64,000 nt of DNA, taken from assembly GCA_029747585.1 (NCBI GenBank), contig JAPEVF010000013.1:62001-126000 (forward strand). Reading direction: 5' to 3'. Of this stretch, positions 12,311 through 23,398 are shown piece after piece. Position numbers and translations under genes: made by a program. This stretch comes from Pleurotus djamor. Lineage: Eukaryota > Basidiomycota > Agaricomycetes > Agaricales > Pleurotaceae. The notes beneath the pieces were generated by a model. That model saw only the letters and a list, made by a program, of their open reading frames with translations, did no database searches and was not told where the DNA came from. Within the stretch, counting starts at the first letter, position 1. Each line of letters starts with the position of its first letter.

Positions 12311-13624
12311 ATGGATCTCTCTCACCCAAGTGCCTCGAAAGTACTCAGTAACACTACTTTGGATCTTTGTGTTTGGATTCGTACTGACCGTCGTATCCAG
12401 TACGCAATAGATTCCCAAATGAAATTTGGAACGCGATCGCAGCCGAACTTGGTTTTCCAAACCGAAACCGCGTTCACCCTCTCCTATTCGTCTGTCGCGA
12501 TTTATACGACCTCGCTATACCGCTGATCTACGAGTACCTCCAAGTGGTTGACCGCCAGTATACCACCTCTGGCGCGGCCTATGCTTCGACAAAAGTGTAC
12601 TGGTCTTCCGTCGATCGCCTCCTACAAACATACCTCAACGATCCTCAGTTGGCAGCAAAAACGGATACATTCACCGTCCGAAGCCAGGAACGCTACTTGA
12701 AAGGTTTGGTGAACACTCTCTGTGGAATCATTCCCTGTCTATCAAATCTTCGCCGCCTTGCCATTTCCCCAGTACTTAGCGATTTCAAAATATTGCGCTT
12801 GGTTCCCGCTTCGGCTCCGTTGACGCACCTGACTCTCACGGGCTCTCATGACGCTGCGTACATCGAGATCGGACAAAGTCACTTGAGCGCACTCGCCTTT
12901 CTACGCATGTCGCGCTCCTATTTCTCCCCGTGCCGACCAAAAGTTGTTACCCCGCTTCTGGTGTCACTTGAAGGAACTCTGAACATTCTCGAAAACTGCT
13001 TCCTCTCTCAGTCGTCACAAATAGAGCATTTGTCCTTTCAATATGGCGATGAATATTTCCCGGAGAATGTTTTCTCAAACTTACGGACACTAGAGGTCGA
13101 GGTCACGGATAAAAAAGGCCTGACTAGGATAGCTCCATTCCTCACCAAGGTCGAGCTTTACTCGTGTCGCTTTTATAACAGCATCGTGCGTACTTTATAC
13201 TCAACACTCAACACTCAGTCTCATCAATAACCCGTCATATCAAACCCAGTTTCTCTCCCACCCAGATCTCCTTATGATACCCTCAAAGTATCTTAAGTAC
13301 CTCCGCATTTCGATGATTATGAATGCTGAGCAGCCGGCGTTCGCTGAAATTTTCTTCAATAACACGATGTCGCTGAAAGTTATTGATTTCGTCCCACTTA
13401 CGCCGGATATCACCGTTCGGTTTACACGAGGAAAGGAAGATCCTGTTATCATGGTCACGCCGCGTTCGGACTCCCTTTTTATATCGTGGTGGCAGCCTCT
13501 TTTGGACGGCTTGGCCAAGGAAGGTGAGCACTCTACCCGAGTTATCGATCCTCGGCATTGGGAAGCTGAATGTGAAACAGGTATCGAATTTGAAGTGAGG
13601 TTGACATCTCCTTCCATTGAATGA
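12311..13624 (+). CDS. F-box/LRR-like protein, 394 aa
   Basis: Three exons (12311-12347, 12401-13189, 13266-13624) give 394 residues. Intron 1 is 53 bases with a good CTGAC branch site 13 bases before its CCAG acceptor. Joining there gives the F-box RFPNEIWNAIAAELGF followed by VHPLLFVCRDLYDLAIPLIY. The remaining ~300 residues are LRR-like (LSNLRRLAI, APLTHLTLTG, FSNLRTLEVEV). The second junction uses the donor at 13190 rather than 13186, because only that keeps the frame into SKYLKYLRIS. Expected role: substrate receptor of an SCF ubiquitin ligase (family knowledge); the target is unknown. It is a different F-box subfamily from the coiled-coil types at 5.0 and 30.1 kb. Confidence 0.8.
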
Positions 13625-14829
13625 CGACGTGCATGGCTTTCCGTTTCAACGATAAGTATTTAGAGCCCCTTGTCACCGTAGCGAACCTCTGTAAAGGCTG
13701 GGAACTTAGCAATCCACGTCGTCGGGCTTTTAGAGATTTCTGACCACAATAAGCTTGGGCGACGGCCCACAATGCAGGAAGCAAAAACCAACCTGCGGTC
13801 AGACGAGTACCACTACTACACTTCGACCAAAGAGCACTACCCAATGGCGTACTACCCATCAAGCAAGAAGGCCCTCTTCGTCGCTGCTTTCGGTCTCGCC
13901 ATATGCCGATACATATACTCTGTTCCTGAAAGTCTTGTCAGGTTCGTAGAGGAGTGGATATGATTCTGTGAAAGCAGCGCCAGAAGCGAAACCCCGTCGG
14001 TTAGTTCCTTCAGGCCTTTATGAACTTCTTCACCTGTCTCATCCCCAAATCCCCAGTTCAGATTCTTTCATTTCTTGGTTCAAGGGATACTCAGTATTCA
14101 TCATGCGGTAGGTATCTCACCTGCCCTCCACGACGTACCGCTTGCGACACACTTTCCTGACCTTCAGCTCATTGTTGTAGTTCTACCAAGCTCCTTATTG
14201 GCTACCGCTGGTAGCCTCCCTCCGATCACCGTCCAGAAGTATGTTTACTTCTGACATCCTGGAAAATGAGATTCCGTGGTNCAATTTTTGTGCGCTCTCG
14301 CTCCCCAGTTCGGTCTATTAAATTTGGCCTATCATGATGTCACCCTCCAAGGATGAATTTAAGACCAGCGATGAGTGAGTGAGGTGTTACATGGAGCGTC
14401 TCGAGTCGTGCTTACTCAGTTGTTTCATGAATTGTTGTTTGCCCATCCAGAACGTTTAGCCTATTGGGAAAGAGCTCTACATCAAGTGGGTATACTCTAC
14501 CTCTCGAAGCGAAGTCTTCGCGAAGATTAGCGCGAACCAACTCAATTTCTGGACCGAGTGGATGAAAGTCCTTCTTCTCCGGCACTTGGGATTACCTTTC
14601 CCCCGAGACATCTGCAGAGTCCTTTCAGGCCAATGCAGCCGCTTCCCAGTACCTGGTTTTGCAGATTGTTGATCAATTTTAAGATACCCCAAGCTTCTAG
14701 CCTGCAACAGTTTGATGTGCCCCACAGTTGTCCAGGTGGGACGACGTATTATGATGTGAAGTGCCTTGTGAGCTGCACTTCTTTCTGTCAATCAATATGT
14801 TATCACCTTCAATTTACTCTTTTTAGGCA
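13625..14829. other. no supported gene; partial similarity to the acidic-protein gene
   Basis: Around 13858-13885, a 25-base block nearly identical to 11413-11440 recurs (CTCTTCGTCGCTGCTTTCGG). It is in the acidic segment of the gene at 10.9-11.6 kb, so this may be a decayed second copy. An N occurs at 14281. Otherwise only short frames. Confidence 0.4.
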
Positions 14830-15886
14830 CGAGCTCGGTGGGCTACTCCGTGAGATGAACGGTCAAGCCCTTGAGTATTGTAGCCGAGACCGAAATTCGA
14901 TCTTCTCCAGGCTCCCGTCCCGGGTGGTAATGGCACCAGAAGAAGTCCGAGTATTCGCCACCGCGTCTCGAACGATATGTACCTGCATCCATCACTGATG
15001 CGGCATCCACAATATGGTGGGCATTATGCACCGGTACCGGTGGTTCTGGAGTACGACGTCGCTCTATCATCATTGGAAATGGGAAGTACACCCAACCCAT
15101 GTGAATGGTGGAGCTTTGCGAAACCATAAAACCCGGTGGTAAGAGTGAAACAACTCATCGTTCAGCCTACGATGTTCATTCTCCCTTTTTTGAAGGCTGC
15201 AGTCGTCATATCCAATGCGCTAGCGTTTCATTGGACGGCGACGCCACCGAACCCTGCCGTCGTAGAAAAAGAGCGGCTGACAAAAGGGCTTTTCGAACGA
15301 ACTCTAAGGTATCAGGTTTTCTTCCTTCGAGTGAGTGGTTTCTCTATTTACGGCGGTAAACAATACTGACCAACATCTGAGATAGGTCTTCGTATGGACC
15401 ACCGCCGTCATAGAAGTCGCTTCGTCCCTCAAGAAACTACCAGATAACAGAAACACCCGTTGCTTAACTCCAGCTTTGGTTGTCGGTGCAATAATGTGCA
15501 TCTCCGGGAGTTTCTTGCGTTTTTGGTGCTTCGAGACGCTTGGGAAGTTATTTGACTTCCAATTTCACATTCACGCCGACCACCAACTCGTCACCGTCGG
15601 ACCGTACGCTTACGTTCGCCACCCAAGCTACACCGGTTGGTTTTTGATGGTCATCGGCGTAGCGTTGGTTGTCTTCTCTCCTGGGTCTGTTTTAAAAGAA
15701 TTCGGAGTGTGTGGAATAGGAAAGGCTGCTGCGGTGGTGTATTGGTGCGTTCAAAGTGCTATCACAATCATTATGCTGTCGGTGCGAATGCACGCGGAAG
15801 ATGAAGGTCTGCGTCATAGGTTTGGCGAAGAGTGGGATAGGTTTGCGGAGAGGGTACCATACTGTCTCTTACCAGGTATATACTAG
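14830..15886 (+). repeat. segmental duplication, copy 2 (ICMT gene plus upstream DNA)
   Basis: Counterpart of 7600-8721. The AAACCATAAAACC box and preceding ~250 bases match copy 1 with scattered differences. The gene, intron position and exon lengths are conserved. Both copies are in the same orientation, about 7.2 kb apart. Confidence 0.75.
15172..15886 (+). CDS. isoprenylcysteine carboxyl methyltransferase-like protein, copy 2
   Basis: Exons 15172-15330 and 15386-15886, with a 55-base phase-0 intron, encode 219 residues, the same exon lengths as the copy at 8008. The methylase signature is intact: HADHQLVTVGPYAYVRHPSY, then RMHAEDEGLRHRFGEEWD and a terminal RVPYCLLPGIY. Expected activity is SAM-dependent methyl-esterification of prenylated CaaX proteins in the ER membrane. 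The N-terminal SNALAFHWTATPPNP segment is identical to copy 1, while loops such as SLKKLPDNRN differ. Both copies appear functional by sequence, so the pair is a retained duplication, not gene plus pseudogene. Confidence 0.9.
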
Positions 15887-16184
15887 TTAGGTAAGGCATA
15901 GCGACTGCTATATGCTCGATTCCATCAAATAAAATAGTAATAGTAGCGGATGGATGTCTCTACGAGAAAGGAATAACTGCAGTCTCAGACAAAGACCCTG
16001 AGAGCGGGGAGGCAGAGGTACTGTGAGCGCAAAGCCTAGGTTAAAAGTCCAGCTAAACCTCTGAGCGCGCTATTGGTATCTTCCACAAGTCTGACCCGTG
16101 TCGTAGGATGCAGATGCAGAACGCGAATTCGCGTTGTTGGACGGGATGCCCCCTGAGGAGAGTCTGTTAGGAGTCCCCTTGGCC

Positions 16185-16192
16185 CTATTTAG
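16185..16192 (+). promoter_or_regulatory. TATA-like element of M43 copy 1
   Basis: CCTATTTA lies about 85 bases before the ATG at 16274. The aligned position of copy 2 carries CCTATAAA. Both are followed by a pyrimidine-rich leader and the shared motif CGCTTTCGTTAAGCCATT just before the ATG. Confidence 0.5.
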
Positions 16193-16273
16193 GGCGCATC
16201 GTCAGCCACTTTCCCTCTCCTCACTTCTTTCTTTTACTCTCTTCTGTTCATCGCTTTCGTTAAGCCATTTGAA

Positions 16274-17443
16274 ATGGTCACATCTACTATTCTTCCCTTC
16301 CTTTTGTTCGTCTTCAACCTCGCACTGGCTGCGCCCCAAGCTGAATCGTCCATTCCTCCGAGGCGAGTTTCATGTCACTCATTTCAGATGTCGCTGGTTA
16401 ACACGGAATTTTCAGGAATTGCGGGACATTTATCGGCGACCAAGAGATTAAGCTTGTCGAGAAAATGGCGAAGGATGCTATGAACAAGACCAAGGACGCG
16501 ATTTCGACCGCTACGAGTTCGATTGTGTTCCCTGTCCACTTCCATGTCGTCGCCAAGGACAATACGCTCAAAGGCGGGAACGCCCCGTAAGTGTCCTTTT
16601 ACGCCTTTAACAATAAAGCTCTGACCGCCGTGTAAATTTGTAGAGATTCACAAATTCACGACCAGATCCAAGTCCTCAACCAAGACTATGGTCCTGCCGG
16701 GATCGCCTTCCAGCTGGTAGGTATCACGCGCATCGTTCACTCTGAGTGGTACAGCAGGGCTGCTCCTAGCTCGCCTGAGCAGACTGCGATGAAAGGAGGT
16801 TTGAGACGTGGGGATGTGAAGACGCTAAACGTCTACACCGTCGGGTTCGAGAGTTCGCCTGGTCTTCTCGGTTATGCAACGTTTCCTTGGTGGTACAAAG
16901 GGAATCCGTCGGATGATGGGGTGGTAATGCTATACAGCTCGCTGCCGGGTGGTTCGCAATCTGGGTACAATGGGGGAAGGGTAAGTCATCTGAAGTTTCT
17001 GCGCTCACTATGTATTCGTTGAACGTTCCGTTTGCGCCATGAACTGATCTTGTATAATATTTAGACCCTTACGCATGAAGCTGGACACTGGATGGGTCTG
17101 TACCATACCTTCCAAGGCGGGTGTGGTGGCCATGGCGACTATGTAGACGACACGCCTCCCGAAGCAAAGCCTGCTTCAGGCTGCCCCATTGGAAGGACAT
17201 CCTGCGGCAAGACGCCGGATCCCATTCGTGAGAGCTCGACTTGACCGGTGATAAATCACGAAAGCTAACATAACGGCTTTTCTATAGATAATTTCATGGA
17301 TTATACTACGGACAAATGCATGAACGAATTTACTCCAGGTGAGTATTTGGCCGCTAGGCTGGAACTTGACTAATTTGTGGTAATACTTAGGTCAAGGAGC
17401 GCGTATGAGGGACTTTATCAAGCTATATAGGAAAGGGAAATAA
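16274..17443 (+). CDS. secreted M43 (pappalysin-like) metalloprotease, copy 1
   Basis: Six exons (16274-16362, 16416-16586, 16644-16980, 17065-17227, 17288-17338, 17391-17443) encode 287 residues. A signal peptide ([11 protein letters not shown]) ends near residue 20. The zinc-binding motif [11 protein letters not shown] fits HExxHxxGxxH, and the Met-turn [18 protein letters not shown] is typical of MEROPS family M43. Four Cys typical of the family flank the active site. Expected role: extracellular zinc-dependent proteolysis. Intron 1 is a GC-AG intron (AG|GCGAGT...TTCAG), conserved in copy 2. The tandem copy begins 3.6 kb downstream with identical exon lengths. No long propeptide is evident, so activation may differ from secreted fungalysins. 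Confidence 0.92.
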
Positions 17444-19749
17444 TCTCTTACGGTTGTACCACACGTTCTACAGTAGCTTGTTCTTGCTTGGTTCTTGCGG
17501 CTCCAAACTGAAGACTCCTTGTCTGGGTCTCATTCCTCTGTGACGCAACACGGTCTATACCAGCTTGATTGAACGCTCAAGCGCTCGCTGAATAGACAAC
17601 GAGAGGAGAAACAACAAACCGGGAAGTTAGGGACACCGCAGTCACGGAAAGGAGTGTCTCCTAATAAGTTTTGCCCTGGCGGCCAACTCGGAGCGCCCTA
17701 GTACCACGATCATCCAACCATCATGTCAGTTCAGTTGACACGTACCACATACAAAGCTCGACCTTGGTGCGAATCGCAGATCCAGTGCTTGCGCATCGTA
17801 TTCAACTCAGAAATGGGACAGCATTAAAGGCTTCAAAAGGCCTAGAAAGCGCCTCAAACGCGGGCATCGTCCAACAAGCCTCGCTGACACTGTATCCTCT
17901 ATGCATCACCACAGAGTCCGCTTTTCCTGCGGTGAACAGAACCTGATGTCATCGCTTTGGTGAGCGTCTCTGCTACTCTAGTCTCTGAGGAACCACCTTC
18001 GATGCTCACCTTCCTCTTGCTCAGCTCGCTGTCTTCGAGATAATATTCGAGGTTCAGACGAATGTATCATTTTCAACGTCTCGGTCTCGAGCAGGACTGA
18101 CTTCGAACTGTGAACTTCAAGTCTCAGCCTTACGCGTCAAGAAGATCTGGGATTCGGTGGGAACTTGGTGGTCAAAGAGGATGAGCTTTCACTGAAGGAG
18201 ACGCGTCATTGTAAGTTCAGGTCTACCCTCACGCGTTTCAGCCTCCGGAACACAACTTGCTTTCTCTAGTGTTCATGACATCCATGCTTTCCGGAGCCCC
18301 GGAATCAATCCACCTCTTCGGCTTTGTCTTCACCAATCGCTGCGTTGTCCGGACGGTTTGGCCAGAGAGGTCACTTCAAGACTGTCGTTTGCTGCCGCGG
18401 GAGGAAGCTGGTGATGGAGGCTTCTCTTCCTTGCGCGGGAGCTATGACAATGTCAACCCTTTTGCACGGTCGGATGGACATGTCAGACAGGTCGACTCGG
18501 GGATGGGAACTCCGTTAATGTTGGTGGTGCCGAAAAGATGAATACGATGCCGCGCAAAGGGAGGCGAAAGTCAAGCATCAAATATGGATGAACGACCTCT
18601 CTCTTTGTCCTCCCTCTTTCCCTTAGTACGTCTCCGTCAAGCTCTAGTCAAGATCGTCCCCGATGTCGGACCGCTGAGACTCTCGTGCTCTCATGGATTC
18701 GGAAGGAACAATGGCTGGTGTTGGTGTTGGTGTCACGCAAGACGACGATGAAGCTGCTCAAGTGGTGGCTGAAAGTCGAGCATTCTGTTCCCAACCTACT
18801 CAGCCCGCGCTTGCGAAATCTCTGCTTCCTGAAAAATCCGCCTCCGCTTTCTTACCGTTTCAACCATGACGCGCAGCTCCATCAGCAACGCCGAAAACGC
18901 GTTGAAACCGAAGGATTATCGGCTGCTGCTCGCTGGTGACCCTGTTACGAAGGATTCAAAAATTTCAACCATCTCCGCCATCTTATGCTGGGGACTCACC
19001 AAGATATCAAGGACCGACGCTCAAATTGCCAAACAGAGACTCCGATCTCTGTGCAGTCTTGTTGCCGTACTGAGTCGGTCGAGATTTTCCTGGCGTTGGT
19101 ACTGGTACAAAAGGCGACGGTAGCTCCTGTGGATGACGGAGATCCTCGCACTCAGTATGATACCGACGGCATCGAGAACATCTTCCTTGCTCACCCTTAC
19201 GTCCTCTCCGCGAGACCAAGACGCGTCTCAAACCATAGGCCGCTACCATCACCTGAGGGCCAGGTCCTCGGATTGTAATAGCGATGCCATCCCTCACAGG
19301 TACTTCGTATACAACCCTGGCTTTGCCAGTCAAACCTTCTCCCTTTCCATTCGCTGAGCATGAAAATGGGCTGTGGGGCGATGGCGCCGCGCATCTGGCT
19401 CGACCGACTGCTGAAGAGCCCGAGGAGCATGAGCGTCGTGGCACAATTTCCCATCCTGATTCTGGTCCTCGAGGGAACTTGAGTATCCACGACTGGATCA
19501 TCTTCGTCCGAGCTGCAATCGCTACCAGATGATGAGGTCTACGTCGCCAACGAAGCCATGCACCAAAGCGGAGATGATAGAGGAGGAGGGCGGATGTGCA
19601 CTTTGTCTCCGTCGCCATTCGTTTTTCCATCCATTGTTTTGTCTCCCACTCCCAGCTTCGACTAAGCCGGACAGTGGACAGAGATGGATTCGTGATGAAT
19701 GCTGGTCCTGTCGTTTTCCTCCTGAGCAAATAGATAGGAGACTCCTCCG
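17444..19749. other. non-coding duplicated flank, unit 1
   Basis: No gene supported. Several frames of 60-240 codons occur, but they are not conserved between the two duplicated units; indels between units shift every frame. It carries the GGTGTTGGTGTC-type dispersed motif at ~18715. TATA-like CCTATAAA at 19750 begins the next unit. Confidence 0.55.
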
Positions 19750-19757
19750 ACCTATAA
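19750..19757 (+). promoter_or_regulatory. TATA box of M43 copy 2
   Basis: CCTATAAA lies about 85 bases before the ATG at 19839, aligned with the TATA-like element of copy 1. Confidence 0.6.
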
Positions 19758-19838
19758 AGGTCGCAACGTCAGCCACTTTCCCTCCTCACTTCTCTTCTTC
19801 GCTTTCCATTGTTCATCGCTTTCGTTAAGCCATTCGAT

Positions 19839-21019
19839 ATGGTCACATTTACTATTCTTCCCTTCCTTTTCTTCGTCTTCAACCTCGCACTGGCTGCGCC
19901 TCAAACAGAAATGTCATACGATCCAAGGCGAGTTGTCTGTACCTCAGACAGGTGTCGCTGTCTAACACTTTATATACAGAAAATGCGGGACATACATCGC
20001 TGAAAAGGAGATCAAGCTCGTCGAGAAAGTGGCGAAGGATGCTCTGAATGAGACCAAGGACACGCTTTTGACCGCGGCGAGTTCTATGATGTTCCCGGTC
20101 TACTTCCATGTCACGGCGAAGGATAATACGCTCCAAGGCGGGAACGTTCCGTGAGTCTTTCTCAAAAACGCCTTTGTCGCTCACTCTCTAAACGCGGTCT
20201 TCACTTCGCGTTTCCTCAGAGACTCACAACTTCAGAACCAGATCAAAGTCCTCAATGCGGACTATGCATCCGCTGGTATCGCATTTCAGCTCGCGGGCGT
20301 TACGCGCGTTCTCAATCCCGAATGGTTTTCCAAGGCTTCGCCCAACTCGCCTCAGCAGACTGCGATGAAAAGCAGTCTTCGACGCGGGGATGTTCGGACG
20401 CTTAACGTTTACACAGTTGGGTTCGAGGATTCGCCTGGTCTTCTAGGTTATGCGACGTTTCCTTGGCGGTATAAGGGGAATCCTTCGGACGATGGGGTGG
20501 TACTAGCGTTTAACTCGCTGCCAGGCGGCTCGCAGTCTGGATACAATGGAGGAAGGGTAAGTCATCTGACTTTGCATGCTTGGCGTGCGCTGAAGTCTTT
20601 GTCCACGTCGTTGAATCTTGATCAATCTCTTTTGCTTAGGTACTTACACATGAAGTTGGACACTGGCTTGGGCTGTACCATACCTTTCAAGGCGGGTGTA
20701 GTGGAAATGGAGACTATGTCAATGATACTCCCCCGGAAGCGAAACCTGCCCAAGGCTGTCCCATTGGAAGAATGTCGTGTAGCTCCACGCCGGATCCTAT
20801 TCGTAAGATTTCAACCTCGGTCACACCCCATAATCCTTTGCTCAACTTCTATGCTATAGATAACTTCATGGATTATTCCACGGATAAATGCATGAACGAA
20901 TTTACGCCAGGTCAGTAGCATTTTGCGATACGGTCTTGAACTTGGCTTATCCATAGTGATTCATAGGTCAAGGAACGCGTATGAGGGACTTCATAGGACT
21001 TTATAGGAAAGGAAACTAA
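19839..21019 (+). CDS. secreted M43 (pappalysin-like) metalloprotease, copy 2
   Basis: Six exons (19839-19927, 19980-20150, 20220-20556, 20640-20802, 20860-20910, 20967-21019) have exactly the same lengths as copy 1 and encode 287 residues. Signal peptide, zinc motif ([11 protein letters not shown]) and Met-turn ([18 protein letters not shown]) are intact. The first intron again uses a GC donor (AAG|GCGAGT). Introns have diverged in length and sequence far more than exons, and the reading frame is uninterrupted, so both copies look maintained by selection. Copy 2 differs mainly in surface residues (for example SGNGDYVND for GGHGDYVDD next to the zinc motif), which could change substrate range. 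Confidence 0.92.
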
Positions 21020-21738
21020 GTCTCGGGCGTTCGTATTGCACTTTCTTCCATCTGTGTGTTTGTGGTCAATTTGAAACTTCGACATTGCGGCTCAAAACTG
21101 AGATTTCTTGGGTGGGGTTCTCATCGACATCCCTGGTTTGAGAAGACATACAAGCTATTACGCTTGTTGTAGGAGCCGGTATCGGAATATTGAACGTTTA
21201 CCCCGCATACAGAACATCGAGAGGCGTAACGAAAATGGGTTCAAGGGATATAGGGTCGAAGAAAGGAGGATCTCCTAAGTGGCTGTGGTTGGGCGCCCAA
21301 CACAGAGCGCCCGTCTTGAGGCCACCACCATCCAACCGTCGTCTTGCCGTCATCGCTTCAGTATCTTTGAACTGAATCACATACTGAGCTCAAACTTGGT
21401 ACGAATTAACTATTTAAGTAACGCTTGCGAATCGTACTTATAACGGCATTTAGGGCCTTTACATTGCCTCAAAGTTGTAACGCGGGCATTGTCCGACACG
21501 CCCCGCTGACACCGAATCGTCAATGCATTACCACGGACACTGCTTCAGCCGCAGTGCATATAGCTTGTCTTTATTGCTCTGGTGAGCTTCAACGTTTCTT
21601 TGCGGAACTAGCATCGATGCTCATTTCACCTTTGCTCAGCTCGCTGGCTCTGTGATAATGCAATGTCCGAGGGTCAGCGCGATTAAGCCATGGTCTCGTT
21701 TTCAGCGTGTCAAGCTCGGGAAAGGCTGACTTCGAATG

Positions 21739-21763
21739 GTCAACGTTCAACGTTCAACTTCAA
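21739..21763 (+). repeat. heptamer array of GTTCAAC
   Basis: GTCAAC-GTTCAAC-GTTCAAC-TTCAA. The aligned site in unit 1 (~18100-18118) has only a single GTGAACTTCAAG, so the array expanded after duplication. It is the complement of the GTTGAAC array at 56071. Confidence 0.85.
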
Positions 21764-23348
21764 GCCTACGCGTTAGTCTTCAGGAAGCTAGGGGATCCAA
21801 TGGGAGGAACTGTGTGGCCGAAGAAAATGGGTATGGTCGCTGAAGGGGACGCGTCATCGTCAGTCCAGGCCTACACTTACGCGTTTTGACCTTTCGAAAC
21901 TCATCTTCCGCTAGGACTCATCGCCCTTTCGCTTTCCGGGTCCGCATAATTGATTCGTTACGCTCAGCCCACCGCGTCGGCTCTTGCGTCACCAATCGTT
22001 GCCTTACTCCGGCAGTACTCTCGCAGGAGATGTCGCTCGAGGACTGTCTTTTACCGCTGCAGGAGGAAGCTGGTGATGGGGGCTGCGATGGGTATGTCAA
22101 AATTGCCAACTTCACCAACGTGGTTTCGACGCTCGAACCAGTTGGCGCTGCAACACGACTCTTCAAAGCTTCAGCTTTTGTCGCTCCACGGACTCGAGCA
22201 AGGGGCGTCTGCATCGAGATTGCATTCGGGCGATGGCATGGGAGCTCCATGGATGTTGTTGGTGCCGAAGAAGATGAAGATGATGATGTGTAAAGGCAGG
22301 CGAAGGTCAAGCGTCCCTGTCCCATTCCTGGCCGACGTTGTCGTACTTCTGCTCAGTACCACTCCCATCCACGCCGCCTGTCAGAACCTCCTCCATCTTC
22401 CGCGTATCCCAACCTCAGCGGTCAGCATCATCACCAACGCTGCATATGCCAACATTTCGCTGGTCCCTCGCTGCTGGTCCTGCTGAATTCCCGAGCTTTC
22501 GAACCTCCGACTGTGTCAAGAGTTTCCTGGACTAGGATGTCGAGTTACTACACAGGGTAGCTCAGCCTACCTCAACAATCAAGACGGGGATTGATGCATT
22601 GATGAGCAACCTCGCTCCTTGCCCTCCCTCCTTCCTTTGCTACTCCATCTCCGTCAGGCTCTATTCAAGAACTTCCCCTACGTTGTACCGCTGAGATCTT
22701 CTCGCTCGCATGGACTCGGAGGGTACCATGGCTGGTGTTGGCATTGGTGTCGATGAAGATGACGATGAAGCTGCTCAAGGAGGGTTGAAAGTCGAGCATT
22801 CGTACCTTTTTTCCGAATGGACTCTCCCCGCGTTTGCGACACCTCTGCTACCCCAAAGCGCTACTGCTAGCTTCCTTACGTGCCAACCACTACGGTCAGC
22901 TTCATCGTCAGCGCTGCAAGTCGAGGACTATCAATCCAGGTCGCCGGTGACAGTGTGGAATCTGCGACGAAACATTCGAAACTTTCAGCTAGGATGGAGA
23001 ATCGCAAAAGACCTCACCAGGGACACGAATATTTGAGTTTTTCGACTTGTGTTCCCGCTGCGCTAGTCGCTGTTTTCCTTGACGTTGGTGGTGGCACGCT
23101 GGGTAGCAGAACCTCCCGTGGACCACTGAGAAATTCGTATTCAACCTCAGCACCAACACCGACGAGAACCATCTTCTCGTACAGCCTAATCTTATCAGAC
23201 TCAGCTGCCCTCGACTGGTCGTTCTTCTCTTTTTTCGACCTCTTCCGTCCGAATCTCTCTCCGCCCGTTGCAGCCACCGACAATTCTATCCTTGGAAGCT
23301 ACGCCCGGTGGTTACTGACCTAAGTGCGAGGTCAAGGTCACAAAGTCA

Positions 23349-23398
23349 CAAAAAGTCAGGTCAAGGGCAATGACCCCGGAAAGTGACCTGACTTTTTG
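23349..23398. repeat. 15-bp perfect inverted repeat (hairpin)
   Basis: CAAAAAGTCAGGTCA at 23349-23363 is exactly reverse-complemented at 23384-23398 with a 20-base loop. Additional GGTCA motifs flank it. The hairpin has no obvious equivalent in duplicated unit 1. Confidence 0.85.

Larger units (their letters stand above)
16185..19560 (+). repeat. long tandem duplication, unit 1 (M43 gene and downstream DNA)
   Basis: Unit 1 aligns in order with 19750-23700: a promoter with CCTATTTA, the whole M43 gene, 3' flank, a GACTTCGAA/CTTCAAG block at ~18090, an AGGAGACGCGTCAT block at ~18198, GGAAGCTGGTGATGG at ~18405, a GCTGGTGTTGGTGTYG block at ~18715, and GAGGGAACTTGA at ~19472. Downstream of the protease the sequence is non-coding in both units. 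Confidence 0.75.

Noticed and set aside
19007..19729. 240-codon minus frame in the duplicated flank
   Set aside because: The frame is not preserved in the aligned unit 2, where indels disrupt it.
21918..22325. 135-codon Ser-rich minus frame and overlapping plus frames
   Set aside because: Low-complexity translation of the GGTGCCGAAGAAGATGAAG block; not conserved in unit 1.
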